Shown here: positions 44,017 through 53,049 of the stretch, piece after piece
Numbering within the stretch: position 1 is the first letter of the stretch
Layout: each line of letters opens with the position of its first letter
Assembly: GCF_017744255.1 (NCBI RefSeq)
Contig: NZ_JAGHQP010000013.1
Location: 1 to 64,000 of the forward strand
Reading direction: 5' to 3'
DNA: 64,000 nucleotides
Source: Brevundimonas sp. A19_0
GTDB lineage: Bacteria; Pseudomonadota; Alphaproteobacteria; Caulobacterales; Caulobacteraceae
Notes under the pieces: model-generated
The model's database searches: none
The model's input: only the letters and a program-made list of their open reading frames with translations
Told to the model about the DNA's origin: nothing
Made by a program: the position numbers and the translations under genes

Positions 44017-44667
44017 TCAGGTATCCATCAGGGTGCGGGCGCGCTCGAAGATGTCGCGGAACATGGCCGGCGTCAGGCGGCCCGTATTCGTGTTGAGCCT
44101 TGAGCAGTGATAGCTGTTCAGCAGCCAGTAGTTGCCGATCCGCGCCTCGGACCCGTGACCCGGGGCCATGGCCGAGGCGGGCTTGCCCAGCGCCTTGAGA
44201 ATGTTCCGGCGCGAGACGTCGCCCAGCGTCACGATCACCCTCAACCGGGGCAGGGCGTCCAGCCGGGCCGTCAGGAAGGGGCGGCAGGTGGCCTCCTCGA
44301 CCGGCAGGGGCTTGTTGCCGGGCGGGGCGCAGCGCACGGCATTGGTGATCATGCAATCGACCAGCGTCAGGCCGTCGTCCGGCCGCGCGTCATAGGTGCC
44401 GGTGGCAAAGCCGGTGTCGATCAGCGTCTGATACAGCAGCCAGCCGGCGTGGTCGCCGGTGAAGGGGCGGCCCGTGCGATTGGCCCCGGTGCGGCCCGGG
44501 GCCAGCCCCGCCACCAGCAGGCGCGCCTCGGGATCGCCAAAGGAGGGCGCGGCGCCGTTGAACCAGTCGGGCTCGCGCCGGGCATTCTCGGCGCGATAGG
44601 CGACCAGGCGCGGGCACAGCGGGCAGTCGGCGGGCGGATCCGCGACCGGAGCAGCGACCGTCGTCAT
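44017..44667 (-). CDS. Uracil-DNA glycosylase, family 5 (UDGb-like)
   Basis: The 216-aa product removes uracil, and possibly other deaminated bases, from DNA. The sequence GLAPGRTGANRTGRPFTGD near residue 48 is the family 5 catalytic motif, and LLNSYHCSRLNTNTG near 180 is the second active-site loop. Cysteines in CPLCPRL and AVRCAPPGNK and a later Cys are consistent with an iron-sulfur cluster. ATG 44667 overlaps the NYN-gene stop in an ATGA, so it is translated with the NYN protein. Confidence 0.88.
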   Translation of the reverse strand: MTTVAAPVADPPADCPLCPRLVAYRAENARREPDWFNGAAPSFGDPEARLLVAGLAPGRTGANRTGRPFTGDHAGWLLYQTLIDTGFATGTYDARPDDGLTLVDCMITNAVRCAPPGNKPLPVEEATCRPFLTARLDALPRLRVIVTLGDVSRRNILKALGKPASAMAPGHGSEARIGNYWLLNSYHCSRLNTNTGRLTPAMFRDIFERARTLMDT

Positions 44668-45212
44668 GCGTCGTCGCGCGTCGTTCGGGGGCGACCGTAC
44701 AGGGTCTTGAGGTCGGCCAGTTCGACGAAGTCGTCGGCCTGACGGCGCAGCTCGTCGGCGATGTGCGGGGGCTGGGTCTTCATGGTCGAGACCACGGACA
44801 CCCGGCACCCTTCGCTTTGCACGGCCTGGACCAGCCGGCGGAAATCGCCATCGCCCGAGAACAGCACCGCGTGATCCAGCCGGGGCGCCAGTTGCATCAT
44901 GTCGACGGCGATCTCGACGTCCATATTGCCCTTCATCCGGCTGTGCCCCGAGGCATCCGTGAAGCGTCGGACCGGCTTGGTCACGGTCGAAAAACCGTTG
45001 TAGCCCAGCCAGTCGACCAGCGGCCGCACGGGCGAGAACTCCTCGCCCTCGACCACGGCGGTGTAGTAGTAGGCGCGGACGAAGCGCGAGCGCTCGCGCA
45101 CATCATCCAGCATGGCCTTGAAGTCGAGATCGAAATTCAGCGAACGCACGGCCGCGTGCAGGTTCGATCCGTCAATGAACAGCGCCAGCCGTTCGTCGGG
45201 GTACAGGTGCAT
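44664..45212 (-). CDS. NYN-domain (LabA/DUF88) putative ribonuclease
   Basis: The 182-aa product starts at ATG 45212, preceded by AAAGGG at a spacing of seven. It has a PIN-like NYN domain: LALFIDGSNLH, KGNMDVEIAVDMM and VLFSGDGDF hold the conserved acidic residues expected to bind metal. Relatives cleave RNA. It is coupled to the glycosylase gene and divergent from folK across a 51-base gap. Target RNA is unknown. Confidence 0.87.
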   Translation of the reverse strand: MHLYPDERLALFIDGSNLHAAVRSLNFDLDFKAMLDDVRERSRFVRAYYYTAVVEGEEFSPVRPLVDWLGYNGFSTVTKPVRRFTDASGHSRMKGNMDVEIAVDMMQLAPRLDHAVLFSGDGDFRRLVQAVQSEGCRVSVVSTMKTQPPHIADELRRQADDFVELADLKTLYGRPRTTRDDA

Positions 45213-45263
45213 GACAATGCCCTTTAAAAAATGCGCGGGCGCGCGAGGCACCCGGGAGACAAT

Positions 45264-45758
45264 ATGAATACCCCTGTCATCGTCGCACTCGGCAGCAATG
45301 ACAAGGGGGCGTGGGCCGATATTCCGGCCCTGCTGGAGGCCGCCATGGTGGAACTGGCGGGCGCAGGAGTGGTGGTACAGGCTCGCTCGCGCTGGTGGCG
45401 GTCGGCCGCCTGGCCCGACCCCGCCGATCCGGCCTTTCTGAACGGCGTGGTCCAGGGCGAATGGTCGGGCACGGCCGAAGCGCTGATGGCCGCGCTTTCC
45501 AACATCGAGGACCGGTTCGCTCGACGTCGATCGGTGCGCAACGCCCCCCGTACCCTCGACCTGGACCTGATCGACTTCGGCGGGCAGGTGGCCGACGGGC
45601 CCGACCTGATCCTGCCCCATCCCCGGGCGGCCGAGCGGCTGTTCGTCATGGGGCCGCTGGCCGAGATCGCCCCGGACTGGCGCCATCCGGTGCTTGGCGT
45701 CACGGCCGGTGAGCTGGCGGCCGAGGCCGCCGTCGGTCGGGATGCGGTTCCGGAGTAG
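45264..45758 (+). CDS. folK: 2-amino-4-hydroxy-6-hydroxymethyldihydropteridine diphosphokinase (HPPK)
   Basis: FolK transfers pyrophosphate from ATP to 6-hydroxymethyl-dihydropterin in folate synthesis. ATG 45264, with GGGAGA just upstream, gives 164 aa beginning VIVALGSNDKG. RSVRNAPRTLDLDLIDFG holds the catalytic Asp residues and LPHPRAAERLFVMGPLAEIAP closes the active site. Size and motifs match. It stands apart from other folate genes here. Confidence 0.9.
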   Translation: MNTPVIVALGSNDKGAWADIPALLEAAMVELAGAGVVVQARSRWWRSAAWPDPADPAFLNGVVQGEWSGTAEALMAALSNIEDRFARRRSVRNAPRTLDLDLIDFGGQVADGPDLILPHPRAAERLFVMGPLAEIAPDWRHPVLGVTAGELAAEAAVGRDAVPE

Positions 45759-45792
45759 TCGCCAGGGACGCCTCATTCCTGCCGATGTGGCG

Positions 45793-45819
45793 TTGCACAA
45801 TCGGCCTGAACCCTATATT
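45793..45819 (+). promoter_or_regulatory. Candidate promoter of rpoZ
   Basis: TTGCACA (45793-45799), 12 bases, then CCTATATT (45812-45819). This fits the Caulobacter housekeeping pattern TTGACGS-N10-14-GCTANAWC. It lies 33 bases before the rpoZ ATG. Confidence 0.5.
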
Positions 45820-45851
45820 TTGTCAGGTTCTCCCAGAGTTCGAGGAAATTC

Positions 45852-46211
45852 ATGGCGCGCGTCACTGTCGAAGACTGCATCGAGAAGGTGCCGAACCGGT
45901 TCGGCCTGGTCCTGCTGGCCGGTCACCGGGCCCGCAACATCGCCAAGGGCGAGGCGCTGACCATCGATCGCGACAACGACAAGAACCCGGTCGTCGCCCT
46001 GCGCGAACTGGCCGACGACACCGTGTCGCCGGACGAGCTGTCGGAGCACCTGATCACCACCCTGCAACGGGTCGACGAGCGCACCGAGGCCGAGGATGAG
46101 GCCGAGACCCGCGCCCTGCTGGCCGAGCCGCAGCACATGAACATGGCCGAGGCCGAGCTGATCCGCGCGCTGCAAAGCGACCGCGACGGTGGCCAGGAGG
46201 AGCGCTACTGA
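45852..46211 (+). CDS. rpoZ: RNA polymerase omega subunit
   Basis: Omega assists assembly of RNA polymerase and, with DksA, forms a ppGpp site. The 119-aa product begins [20 protein letters not shown] and has [11 protein letters not shown] and [17 protein letters not shown], typical of alphaproteobacterial omega. It lies 80 bases upstream of rel/spoT in the same direction, as in many proteobacteria, linking the polymerase with ppGpp supply. Confidence 0.96.
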   Translation: MARVTVEDCIEKVPNRFGLVLLAGHRARNIAKGEALTIDRDNDKNPVVALRELADDTVSPDELSEHLITTLQRVDERTEAEDEAETRALLAEPQHMNMAEAELIRALQSDRDGGQEERY

Positions 46212-46291
46212 CAGCGGAACCGAACACAGTTGTTCCCCTCCGCCCGAAGCGGTCCCGTACCGCACCGGTAGCCAAACTTGCCGAAACTGAA

Positions 46292-48496
46292 ATGCCCGCC
46301 ACTGCGGCCCCCGAGCGGCCGCAGGGCGAGCGCATGCGCGTGCTTCGCCAGTTCGAACTGGTGGAGATGGTCAAGGCCTATGACCCGTCCGCCGACGAGG
46401 CCCTGATCAACAAGGCCTATGTCTATGCGATGAAGATGCACGGCTCGCAGCTGCGGGCCTCGGGCGACCCCTATTTCGCCCACCCCATCCAGGTGGCCGG
46501 CATCCTGACCGACTACCGGCTGGACACGGCCACCATCGTCACCGCCCTGCTACACGATGTGGTCGAGGACACCTCGGCCACCCGTGACGACATCGCCAGC
46601 CTGTTCGGCGAGGAGGTGGCCGGCCTGGTCGAGGGCGTGACCAAGCTGAGCCGTCTCGAGCTACAGGCCGAGCACACCCGCCAGGCCGAGAACCTGCGGA
46701 AATTCATCCTGGCCATCAGCCGCGACGTGCGGGTGCTGCTGGTCAAGCTGGCGGATCGTCTGCACAACATGCGGACGCTGCAATACGTCAAACCGGAAAA
46801 GCGGGAACGCATCAGCCGCGAGACCCTCGAGGTCTATGCGCCGCTGGGCCGCTCGATCGGCATCCACTCCATCGCGCTTGAGCTGGAAGAGCTGGCGTTC
46901 GAGCATCTGAACCCCATCGCCCACAACGCCATCAAGCGTCGCTTGGACGCCCTCAAGCAGGAACAGGGCAGTGCGCTGGAGGATGTGGCGCAGGAGGTCC
47001 AGGACGTGCTGGCCGACAAGGGCGTCGACGCCGAGGTGATCGGCCGCCAGAAGACGCCCTATTCGATCTGGCGAAAGCTGCAGCGCAAGTCGGTGGGATT
47101 CTCGACCCTGTCGGACATCTATGCCTTCCGCGTGCTCGTAGAGAGCGAGGACGACTGTTACCGCGCGCTGGGGGTGATCCACCGCGCCTGGCGGATGGTG
47201 CCGGACCGGTTCAAGGATTTCATCTCGACTCCCAAGTCGAACAACTATCGCTCGCTGCACACCACCCTGATCGGCAAGGGCGGGGTGCGGATCGAGATCC
47301 AGATCCGGACCCGGGAGATGGACCGCATCGCCGAGGACGGCGTGGCGGCGCACTGGCGCTACAAGAACAAGTCCTACGGCTTCGACCGCGAGGCGATGGA
47401 ACGGTCGGGCGGGCGCGATCCTCTGGATAACCTCCGCCGGCTGGTACAGGTGATCGAGACCGGCGAGGGCGGCGACGACTGGGTCGAGCACGCCAAGCTG
47501 GAGATGTTCCTCGACCAGGTGTTTGTCTTCACGCCCAAGGGGCAGCTGATCACCCTGCCGCGCGGGGCCATGCCGCTCGACTTCGCCTATGCCGTGCACA
47601 CCGAGGTCGGCGAGACGGCCGTCGGGGTGAAGATCAACGGCGAGCTCAAGCCGATGCGCACCCAGCTGATTAACGGCGATGTGGTCGAGATCATCCGGGG
47701 CACCAAGCCCGAGGTGCCGGTGGACTGGCGCTCGCTGACGGTCACGGGCCGCGCGCGGTCGTCGATCCGGCGCACCATCCGCAGCTCCGAGCGCGACGAG
47801 TTCCAGAAGCTGGGCAAGACAACGCTGGAACAGACCCTGTCCCGCGCCGGCAAGAAACTGGCCGATCTGGCGCTGAAGCCGGTGCTGGAAACCCTGTCGA
47901 TCGAGACCGAGGAGGCCCTGTTCGAGGCGATCGGGCGCGGCCAGGTGCAGGCGACGCGCGTGGTCGAAATCCTGTTCCCGGCGCTGAAGGGTCAGGTGAA
48001 GCCCGCCCATGACCGCCGCCGGATCGAGGAGAGCGAGGCGTCTCTCTATGTGCGCGGCAGCGGCCTGACGCCGGGCATCAGCATCCATTTCGGCCACTGC
48101 TGCTCGCCTCTGCCCGGGGACCGGATCGTCGGCATCCTCGAGCCGGAGAAGGGCCTGACCGTTCACACCATCGACTGCGGCCGGCTGGTGGAGTTCAGCG
48201 ACGACGACAGCCTGTGGCAGGACCTGCAGTGGACACCGCGCGCCGAGATGAACGCCACGGCGGCCTCGCGGCTGAAGGCCACCATTCGCAATGCGCCGGG
48301 CGTGCTGGGGCAGGTCGCGACCCAGATCGGCGAGGCGGGCGGCAACATCCTTAATCTGGTCATGACCCACCGCCAGCAGGACTTCTTTGACGTCGAGATC
48401 GATGTCGAGGTGCGCGATGCCCGCCATGCCACCACCCTGATGGCGGCCCTGCGCGCCAATGCCTTCGTCGATTCGGTCGAGCGCGTTCGCGGCTGA
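46292..48496 (+). CDS. spoT: Bifunctional (p)ppGpp synthetase/hydrolase (RelA/SpoT homolog)
   Basis: The 734-aa product makes and degrades (p)ppGpp. The HD hydrolase domain has the conserved FAHPIQVA and LLHDVVED (about residues 70-90), and the synthetase domain has RQKTPYSIWRK, DIYAFRVLV and NNYRSLHTT (about 250-330). TGS (VFVFTPKGQLITLPRGAM) and a C-terminal ACT domain (about 660-734) follow. Both catalytic halves look intact, as expected for the single Rel-type enzyme of alphaproteobacteria. Start could also be ATG 46334. Its stop overlaps the next ATG by one base. Confidence 0.95.
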   Translation: MPATAAPERPQGERMRVLRQFELVEMVKAYDPSADEALINKAYVYAMKMHGSQLRASGDPYFAHPIQVAGILTDYRLDTATIVTALLHDVVEDTSATRDDIASLFGEEVAGLVEGVTKLSRLELQAEHTRQAENLRKFILAISRDVRVLLVKLADRLHNMRTLQYVKPEKRERISRETLEVYAPLGRSIGIHSIALELEELAFEHLNPIAHNAIKRRLDALKQEQGSALEDVAQEVQDVLADKGVDAEVIGRQKTPYSIWRKLQRKSVGFSTLSDIYAFRVLVESEDDCYRALGVIHRAWRMVPDRFKDFISTPKSNNYRSLHTTLIGKGGVRIEIQIRTREMDRIAEDGVAAHWRYKNKSYGFDREAMERSGGRDPLDNLRRLVQVIETGEGGDDWVEHAKLEMFLDQVFVFTPKGQLITLPRGAMPLDFAYAVHTEVGETAVGVKINGELKPMRTQLINGDVVEIIRGTKPEVPVDWRSLTVTGRARSSIRRTIRSSERDEFQKLGKTTLEQTLSRAGKKLADLALKPVLETLSIETEEALFEAIGRGQVQATRVVEILFPALKGQVKPAHDRRRIEESEASLYVRGSGLTPGISIHFGHCCSPLPGDRIVGILEPEKGLTVHTIDCGRLVEFSDDDSLWQDLQWTPRAEMNATAASRLKATIRNAPGVLGQVATQIGEAGGNILNLVMTHRQQDFFDVEIDVEVRDARHATTLMAALRANAFVDSVERVRG

Positions 48497-49254
48497 TGAC
48501 AGACGAAACGCCTGACAATACGGCCCAGATGGCCTCGCCGTCCTACCGGCTGCCGGCTCTGGATCAGGACTTCCTGCTGGGCGACTCCATGCGCGGGGTG
48601 CGGTTCCTGCTGGAATACGCCAAGGCCGAGGAGGCGCTCAGGGCCTGGGGCGTGCGCTCCACCATCGTTGTCTTCGGCAGTGCGCGGGTGAAGCCGGGCC
48701 AGCCCTGGTACGAGACGGCGCGGGCCTTCGGTCGGCTGGCGTCGGAACGGGGCGGGGCGCTGGACGGCGAGGTCGGCGATCTGCGCAATAATGTCATCGC
48801 CACCGGCGGCGGCCCGGGCGTCATGGAGGCGGCCAACCGCGGCGCCATGGAGATCGGCGCTCCCTCGGTCGGCTTCAACATCACCCTGCCGCATGAGCAG
48901 GAGCCCAATGCCTGGTCGACACCGGAGCTGACGTTCCGCTTCCACTATTTCGCCATGCGCAAGATGCATCTGGCGATGCGGGCCAATGCACTGGTGGTCT
49001 TCCCCGGCGGCTTCGGCACCTTTGACGAGCTGTTCGAGCTGCTGACCCTACGCCAGACCGACAAGGCGCCCCCCATTCCGATCGTGCTGGTCGATCGCGA
49101 CTACTGGACCACGGTGATCAATTTCGAGGCCCTGGCCGAGCACGGCATGATCGCCCGCAGGGATCTGGACCTGATGGGCTTTGCCGACGATGCCGAGGGA
49201 ATCTGGCGCGAACTGCTGGTCCGGGGGCTGAAACCGCACGAGAACCTCGAATAG
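48496..49254 (+). CDS. LOG-family protein, larger form
   Basis: The 252-aa product has GGGPGVMEAANRGA and PGGFGTFDELFE, the LOG-family nucleotide-binding motifs with the catalytic Glu, within a Rossmann fold starting STIVVFGSARV. It is about 50 residues longer than the small LOG protein at 23318, mainly at the N-terminus. Relatives act as phosphoribohydrolases on AMP-like nucleotides. The ATG overlaps the rel stop (TGATG), so it is co-expressed with the ppGpp enzyme. Confidence 0.88.
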   Translation: MTDETPDNTAQMASPSYRLPALDQDFLLGDSMRGVRFLLEYAKAEEALRAWGVRSTIVVFGSARVKPGQPWYETARAFGRLASERGGALDGEVGDLRNNVIATGGGPGVMEAANRGAMEIGAPSVGFNITLPHEQEPNAWSTPELTFRFHYFAMRKMHLAMRANALVVFPGGFGTFDELFELLTLRQTDKAPPIPIVLVDRDYWTTVINFEALAEHGMIARRDLDLMGFADDAEGIWRELLVRGLKPHENLE

Positions 49255-49305
49255 GGCTCCGCTTCGCCCTTTCCTCGGCCCGTCGGTGGGGGCTAGAAAC
49301 GGCCC

Positions 49306-49893
49306 ATGAACACTGAAGACGTCCTCTCCGAATTTCGCGATGCCGGTGCCCTGCGCGAGGGGCATTTCGTCCTGTCCTCGGGCCTGCACAGCCCGGTCTT
49401 CCTGCAGAAGAACCTGGTTTTCATGGACGGGGACCGCTGCGAACGCCTGTGCAAGGCGCTGGCCGGGAAGATTACGGCGACGGTCGGGCCGGTTAATGTG
49501 GCCATCTCGCCGGCCGTGGGGGGCATCATCCCCGGCTATGAGACGGCCCGTCATCTGAAGGTCCGGTCGCTGTACGTCGAGCGCGAGGGGGGTGAGTTCA
49601 AACTGCGCCGCGGCTTTTCCGTCGAGCCGGGCGAGCGCGTCGTCATGGTCGAGGATATCGTGACCACCGGCCTGTCCTCGCGCGAATGCATCGCGGCGAT
49701 TCAGAAGGCGGGTGGCGAGGTCGTGGCTGCGGCCTGTATCGTCGACCGGTCCGGGGGCAAGGCCGATGTGGGCGTGCCGCTGATCGCCTTGGCGACCCTG
49801 GATGTGCCCGCCTATCCCGCCGACGCCCTGCCGCCCGAACTGGCGGCCCAGCCGGTCGAGGATCCGGGCAGCCGCAGACTGGCGAAGGGATAG
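49306..49893 (+). CDS. pyrE: Orotate phosphoribosyltransferase
   Basis: PyrE joins orotate and PRPP to form OMP in pyrimidine synthesis. The 195-aa product has [20 protein letters not shown] near the N-terminus, [17 protein letters not shown], and the PRPP-binding [14 protein letters not shown] near residue 112. The order fits the alphaproteobacterial PyrE group. pdxJ starts three bases after the stop. Confidence 0.95.
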   Translation: MNTEDVLSEFRDAGALREGHFVLSSGLHSPVFLQKNLVFMDGDRCERLCKALAGKITATVGPVNVAISPAVGGIIPGYETARHLKVRSLYVEREGGEFKLRRGFSVEPGERVVMVEDIVTTGLSSRECIAAIQKAGGEVVAAACIVDRSGGKADVGVPLIALATLDVPAYPADALPPELAAQPVEDPGSRRLAKG

Positions 49894-49896
49894 ACC

Positions 49897-50637
49897 ATGG
49901 CCGAGCGCATGCGTCTGGGCGTCAATATCGACCATGTGGCCACGGTGCGGAACGCGCGCGGCGGCCAGCATCCCGACCCGGTGCGGGCGGCCGAACAGGC
50001 GCTTGCGGCCGGGGCTGACGGCATCACCGCCCACCTGCGCGAGGACCGCCGCCACATCACCGACGCCGACATCGAGGCGCTGAGCGCGCTCTGCGCCACC
50101 GCAGGTCGCCCGCTGAACCTGGAGATGGCCCTGACGCAGGAGATGTTCGAGATTGCGATGCGCCATCGCCCGCACGCCGTCTGCATCGTGCCCGAGCGCC
50201 GCGAGGAGGTGACCACCGAGGGTGGGCTGAACGTTCGGGCCAACCTCAGCCAGCTGTTCTTTCCGGTGCAGCAGCTGAAGGAGGCGGGCATCCGCGTCTC
50301 CCTGTTCATCGACCCCTCGAAGGAACAGGTCATGGCGGCCACCGGCGTGGGTGCCCAGGTGGTCGAGTTCCACACCGGCCGCTACTGCCATGCGGAAGGG
50401 GACAGGCGTCGCGCGGCGTTTGAGGAACTCACCGCTGCTGTCGAGATGGCGGACGCGGTGGGCCTTGAGGTCCACGCGGGTCACGGGCTGGACTATGAGA
50501 CCGCCGCCGAGGTCGCGACCTTGCCGCAGGTGCGTGAGCTGAACATCGGCCATTTCCTGATCGGCGAGGCCATCTTCATCGGGCTGGATGCCGCCATAGC
50601 GCGCATGCGCGAGGCCATCGACGGAGCGGCCCGTTGA
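49897..50637 (+). CDS. pdxJ: Pyridoxine 5'-phosphate synthase
   Basis: PdxJ closes the ring to form pyridoxine 5'-phosphate from 1-deoxyxylulose 5-phosphate and 3-hydroxy-1-aminoacetone phosphate. The 246-aa product has [17 protein letters not shown] at the N-terminus, [12 protein letters not shown], and the C-terminal HAGHGLDYE and [15 protein letters not shown] motifs, all typical. The partner gene pdxA is at 56047. Its stop overlaps the acpS TTG start. Confidence 0.97.
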   Translation: MAERMRLGVNIDHVATVRNARGGQHPDPVRAAEQALAAGADGITAHLREDRRHITDADIEALSALCATAGRPLNLEMALTQEMFEIAMRHRPHAVCIVPERREEVTTEGGLNVRANLSQLFFPVQQLKEAGIRVSLFIDPSKEQVMAATGVGAQVVEFHTGRYCHAEGDRRRAAFEELTAAVEMADAVGLEVHAGHGLDYETAAEVATLPQVRELNIGHFLIGEAIFIGLDAAIARMREAIDGAAR

Positions 50638-51035
50638 TCGTCGGCGTCGGCGCCGATCTGTGCGACATCCGCCGGATCCAGACCTCGCTGGACCGGTTCG
50701 GGGAGCGCTTCAAGAACCGCTGCTTCACCGATCTGGAACGCACCCGCTCTGACCGTAAGCCCGACCCCGCGTGGAGCTATGCCAAGCGCTTCGCGGCCAA
50801 GGAGGCCTGTGCCAAGGCGCTGGGCACCGGCATGCGCGCGGATGTCTACTGGCGCGACATGGGGGTGGTGAACCTGCCCAGCGGGCGACCGACCCTGAAA
50901 TTAACCGGCCACGCGGCCGAGCATCTGGCCCGACTGACACCGTCCGGCCACACTCCGAATATCCATTTGACGCTCAGCGACGAGCATCCCTACGCACTCG
51001 CCTTCGTGGTGATCGAAGTCTTGCCCGTCACATAA
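50634..51035 (+). CDS. acpS: Holo-[acyl-carrier-protein] synthase
   Basis: AcpS attaches the phosphopantetheine arm of CoA to acyl carrier protein. The 133-aa product starts at TTG 50634 inside the pdxJ stop (TTGA) and reads [14 protein letters not shown], with the metal-binding Asp. [15 protein letters not shown] carries the conserved Glu and Lys. The pdxJ-acpS-lepB-rnc-era order is conserved in many proteobacteria. The TTG start is supported by the family N-terminus. Confidence 0.95.
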   Translation: MIVGVGADLCDIRRIQTSLDRFGERFKNRCFTDLERTRSDRKPDPAWSYAKRFAAKEACAKALGTGMRADVYWRDMGVVNLPSGRPTLKLTGHAAEHLARLTPSGHTPNIHLTLSDEHPYALAFVVIEVLPVT

Positions 51036-51047
51036 TCAGGCTATAGG
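51021..51047 (+). promoter_or_regulatory. Candidate promoter of lepB
   Basis: TTGCCCG (51021-51027), 12 bases, then GCTATAGG (51040-51047), fitting the Caulobacter-type consensus TTGACGS-N10-14-GCTANAWC. It overlaps the acpS stop codon and lies 40 bases before the lepB ATG, so lepB may have its own promoter besides readthrough. Confidence 0.5.
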
Positions 51048-51087
51048 CCTTGCACGCCTGTGCGCGCGCACACCGGGGGTTTCTGCC

Positions 51088-52329
51088 ATGACTGAAGAAA
51101 ACAAGACGACCGAAACGGACGATCACGCCTCGCACGAAGCGCCGCCCGCGCCGGTCGAAACCGACACGCCGGAGGCCGGCGCAGCGACCGGTGCCGAGGC
51201 CGAGCCGGCCGACGCCGACACCCCCGAAGAGGCGCACGATGCGCCGTCTCATGACGCGGCCCATGAAGAGCCTCACGAAGAGCCTGCGGTCGAGCCCGAG
51301 CCGGAAGTCGAACCCGAGGTCGAGCCCGTCGTCGTGCCGGCAGAGGCCGCCGAGCCGGCGGCCGCGCACGAGCCTGAGCCTGAGCCTGCGCACGAACATG
51401 CCCCTGAGCCGGAACACACGTCGGAACCGGCGCCCCTGCCGGCTGAGCCGATTGCGGCCGCCGCGGCCCTGGCTGCTGCCTCGTCCGGTGCCGAGGCCTC
51501 TTCGTCGCGCCGCCCGGTCTGGAGCGACGAAGGCGACGCCCCCGATCACAGCGGCGACGATGATGACGATAACGGCGACGATTCCGACGGCGGCAAGACC
51601 AAGAACGAGGGTCTGGAGATCCTGAAGACGGTGGTCATCGCCCTGGTCATCGCCATCCTGCTGCGGATCTTCCTGTTCCAGCCCTTCACCATCCCGTCGG
51701 CCTCGATGGAGCCGAATCTTTACGAGGGCGACTACATCGTCGTGTCCAAGTGGACCTACGGCTATTCGAAGCACGCCATCCCCTACAGCCCGCCGCTGTT
51801 CGAGGGCCGCATCATGAACAATGCGCCCGAGCGCGGGGACATCGTCGTCTTCAAGCTGCCGCGCGACAACAAGACCGACTACATCAAGCGGGTGATCGGC
51901 CTGCCGGGCGATCGGGTGCAGATGATCAACAATGTGCTGCACATCAACGGTACGGCGGTCGAGGACGTGCTCATCAGCTCTTCGGAAGTGTCCGAGATGT
52001 TCGACGGCCAGACCGCGACCCAGCTGCGCGAGACCCTGCCGGGCGGGCGTACCTTCACCATCCAGGACTTTGGTCCGAACTACAGCCTCGACAACACGCC
52101 GGTGTTCGAGGTGCCCGAGGGCTACTACTTCATGATGGGCGACAACCGCGATAACTCGATCGACAGCCGCGAGCAGTCGGCCATGGGCGTCGGCCTGGTC
52201 CCTGAGGAGAACCTGATCGGCAAGGCCGAGATGATCCTCTTCTCGTGGCATGAGGGCGCGTCGCTGTGGAATCCGGTCAGCTGGTTCAGCAAGGTTCGTC
52301 TGGACCGCTTCTTCACCGTCCTGAAGTAG
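51088..52329 (+). CDS. lepB: Signal peptidase I with long acidic N-terminal extension
   Basis: LepB removes signal peptides from exported proteins. The 413-aa product is long for the family (usually about 250-300 aa in alphaproteobacteria). Residues 1-175 are an Ala/Pro/Glu-rich region with repeated EPE-type units, then an Asp-rich stretch (about 145-167). A membrane segment (about 178-196) is followed by the catalytic domain: PSASMEPNL with nucleophile Ser206, YIKRVIGLPGD with the general-base Lys, and GDNRDNSIDSR. No other ATG precedes Ser206, so the extension is part of the predicted protein. It should face the cytoplasm. It lies upstream of rnc and era. Confidence 0.95.
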   Translation: MTEENKTTETDDHASHEAPPAPVETDTPEAGAATGAEAEPADADTPEEAHDAPSHDAAHEEPHEEPAVEPEPEVEPEVEPVVVPAEAAEPAAAHEPEPEPAHEHAPEPEHTSEPAPLPAEPIAAAAALAAASSGAEASSSRRPVWSDEGDAPDHSGDDDDDNGDDSDGGKTKNEGLEILKTVVIALVIAILLRIFLFQPFTIPSASMEPNLYEGDYIVVSKWTYGYSKHAIPYSPPLFEGRIMNNAPERGDIVVFKLPRDNKTDYIKRVIGLPGDRVQMINNVLHINGTAVEDVLISSSEVSEMFDGQTATQLRETLPGGRTFTIQDFGPNYSLDNTPVFEVPEGYYFMMGDNRDNSIDSREQSAMGVGLVPEENLIGKAEMILFSWHEGASLWNPVSWFSKVRLDRFFTVLK

Positions 52330-52332
52330 GGA

Positions 52333-53049
52333 ATGACGGATCGCCGCAGTGAAGCTGTCCAGGCACTGACCCGGACCCTGGGTCACGCGTTTCACGACCC
52401 CTCGCTGCTGGAGCGTGCCCTGACCCACCCCAGCGTGGGCGAGGGCGCGGCCCACGATGCCGTCGGTCGGCCCATTCTGGACAACCAGAGGCTGGAGTTC
52501 TTCGGCGACCGGGTGCTGGGGCTGCTGGTGGCCGAGCGGCTGATGCGCGACTTCCCCCAGGCAAACGAGGGCGAAATGTCCTCGCGCCTGCACGGACTGG
52601 TCGACCGGTCGGCCTGTGCTCGCGTGGGCGAGGCCGCAGGCGTCGGACCGGCCCTGCGCATGTCGGCGGGCGAGAGCAAACAGGGGGGGCGCCGTCGCGA
52701 CGGCATCCTCGCCGATGCGGTCGAGGCCATCCTGGCGGCGGTCTATTTCGACGGGGGGATCGACGCGGCCCGTGCGGTGTTCGAGCGCCTGTGGAAGGCC
52801 GAGCTGGCCAACCCGTCCTCGCGCAGCCACAGCAATCCGAAATCGGCCCTGCAGGAGTGGTCTCTGAAGGTCGGCCGCGGGCTTCCGGCCTATCGCGTGG
52901 TGGACCGGACCGGCAGCGATCACGCCCCGACCTTCCGGGTCGAGGTGACGATCTCCGGCACCGATGGCTTGACCGCGGAGGGCCGATCGCGTCAGGAGGC
53001 GGAGAAAGCGGCCGCCCTGGCCCTTATGCAGCGTGAAGGCGTGATTTGA
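52333..53049 (+). CDS. rnc: Ribonuclease III
   Basis: RNase III cuts double-stranded RNA and matures rRNA. The 238-aa product has the catalytic NQRLEFFGDRVLGLL (Glu and Asp intact) and DAVEAILAAVYFDGG with the second Asp/Glu pair, then a double-stranded RNA-binding domain (about residues 160-235, including NPKSALQEW). Position 7 of the signature is Phe-Gly-Asp-Arg instead of the usual Gly-Asp-Ser. It begins three bases after lepB and overlaps era (TTGA). Confidence 0.94.
   Translation: MTDRRSEAVQALTRTLGHAFHDPSLLERALTHPSVGEGAAHDAVGRPILDNQRLEFFGDRVLGLLVAERLMRDFPQANEGEMSSRLHGLVDRSACARVGEAAGVGPALRMSAGESKQGGRRRDGILADAVEAILAAVYFDGGIDAARAVFERLWKAELANPSSRSHSNPKSALQEWSLKVGRGLPAYRVVDRTGSDHAPTFRVEVTISGTDGLTAEGRSRQEAEKAAALALMQREGVI

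Noticed and set aside
46661..48427. 588-codon minus-strand frame opposite rel/spoT
   Set aside because: Antisense shadow of a confidently identified gene, with no start site or domain.
51280..51430. Tandem DNA repeats (GAGCCTGAGCC-like) as a repeat array or CRISPR
   Set aside because: They are in-frame protein repeats of the LepB extension, with no spacers or constant repeat length.
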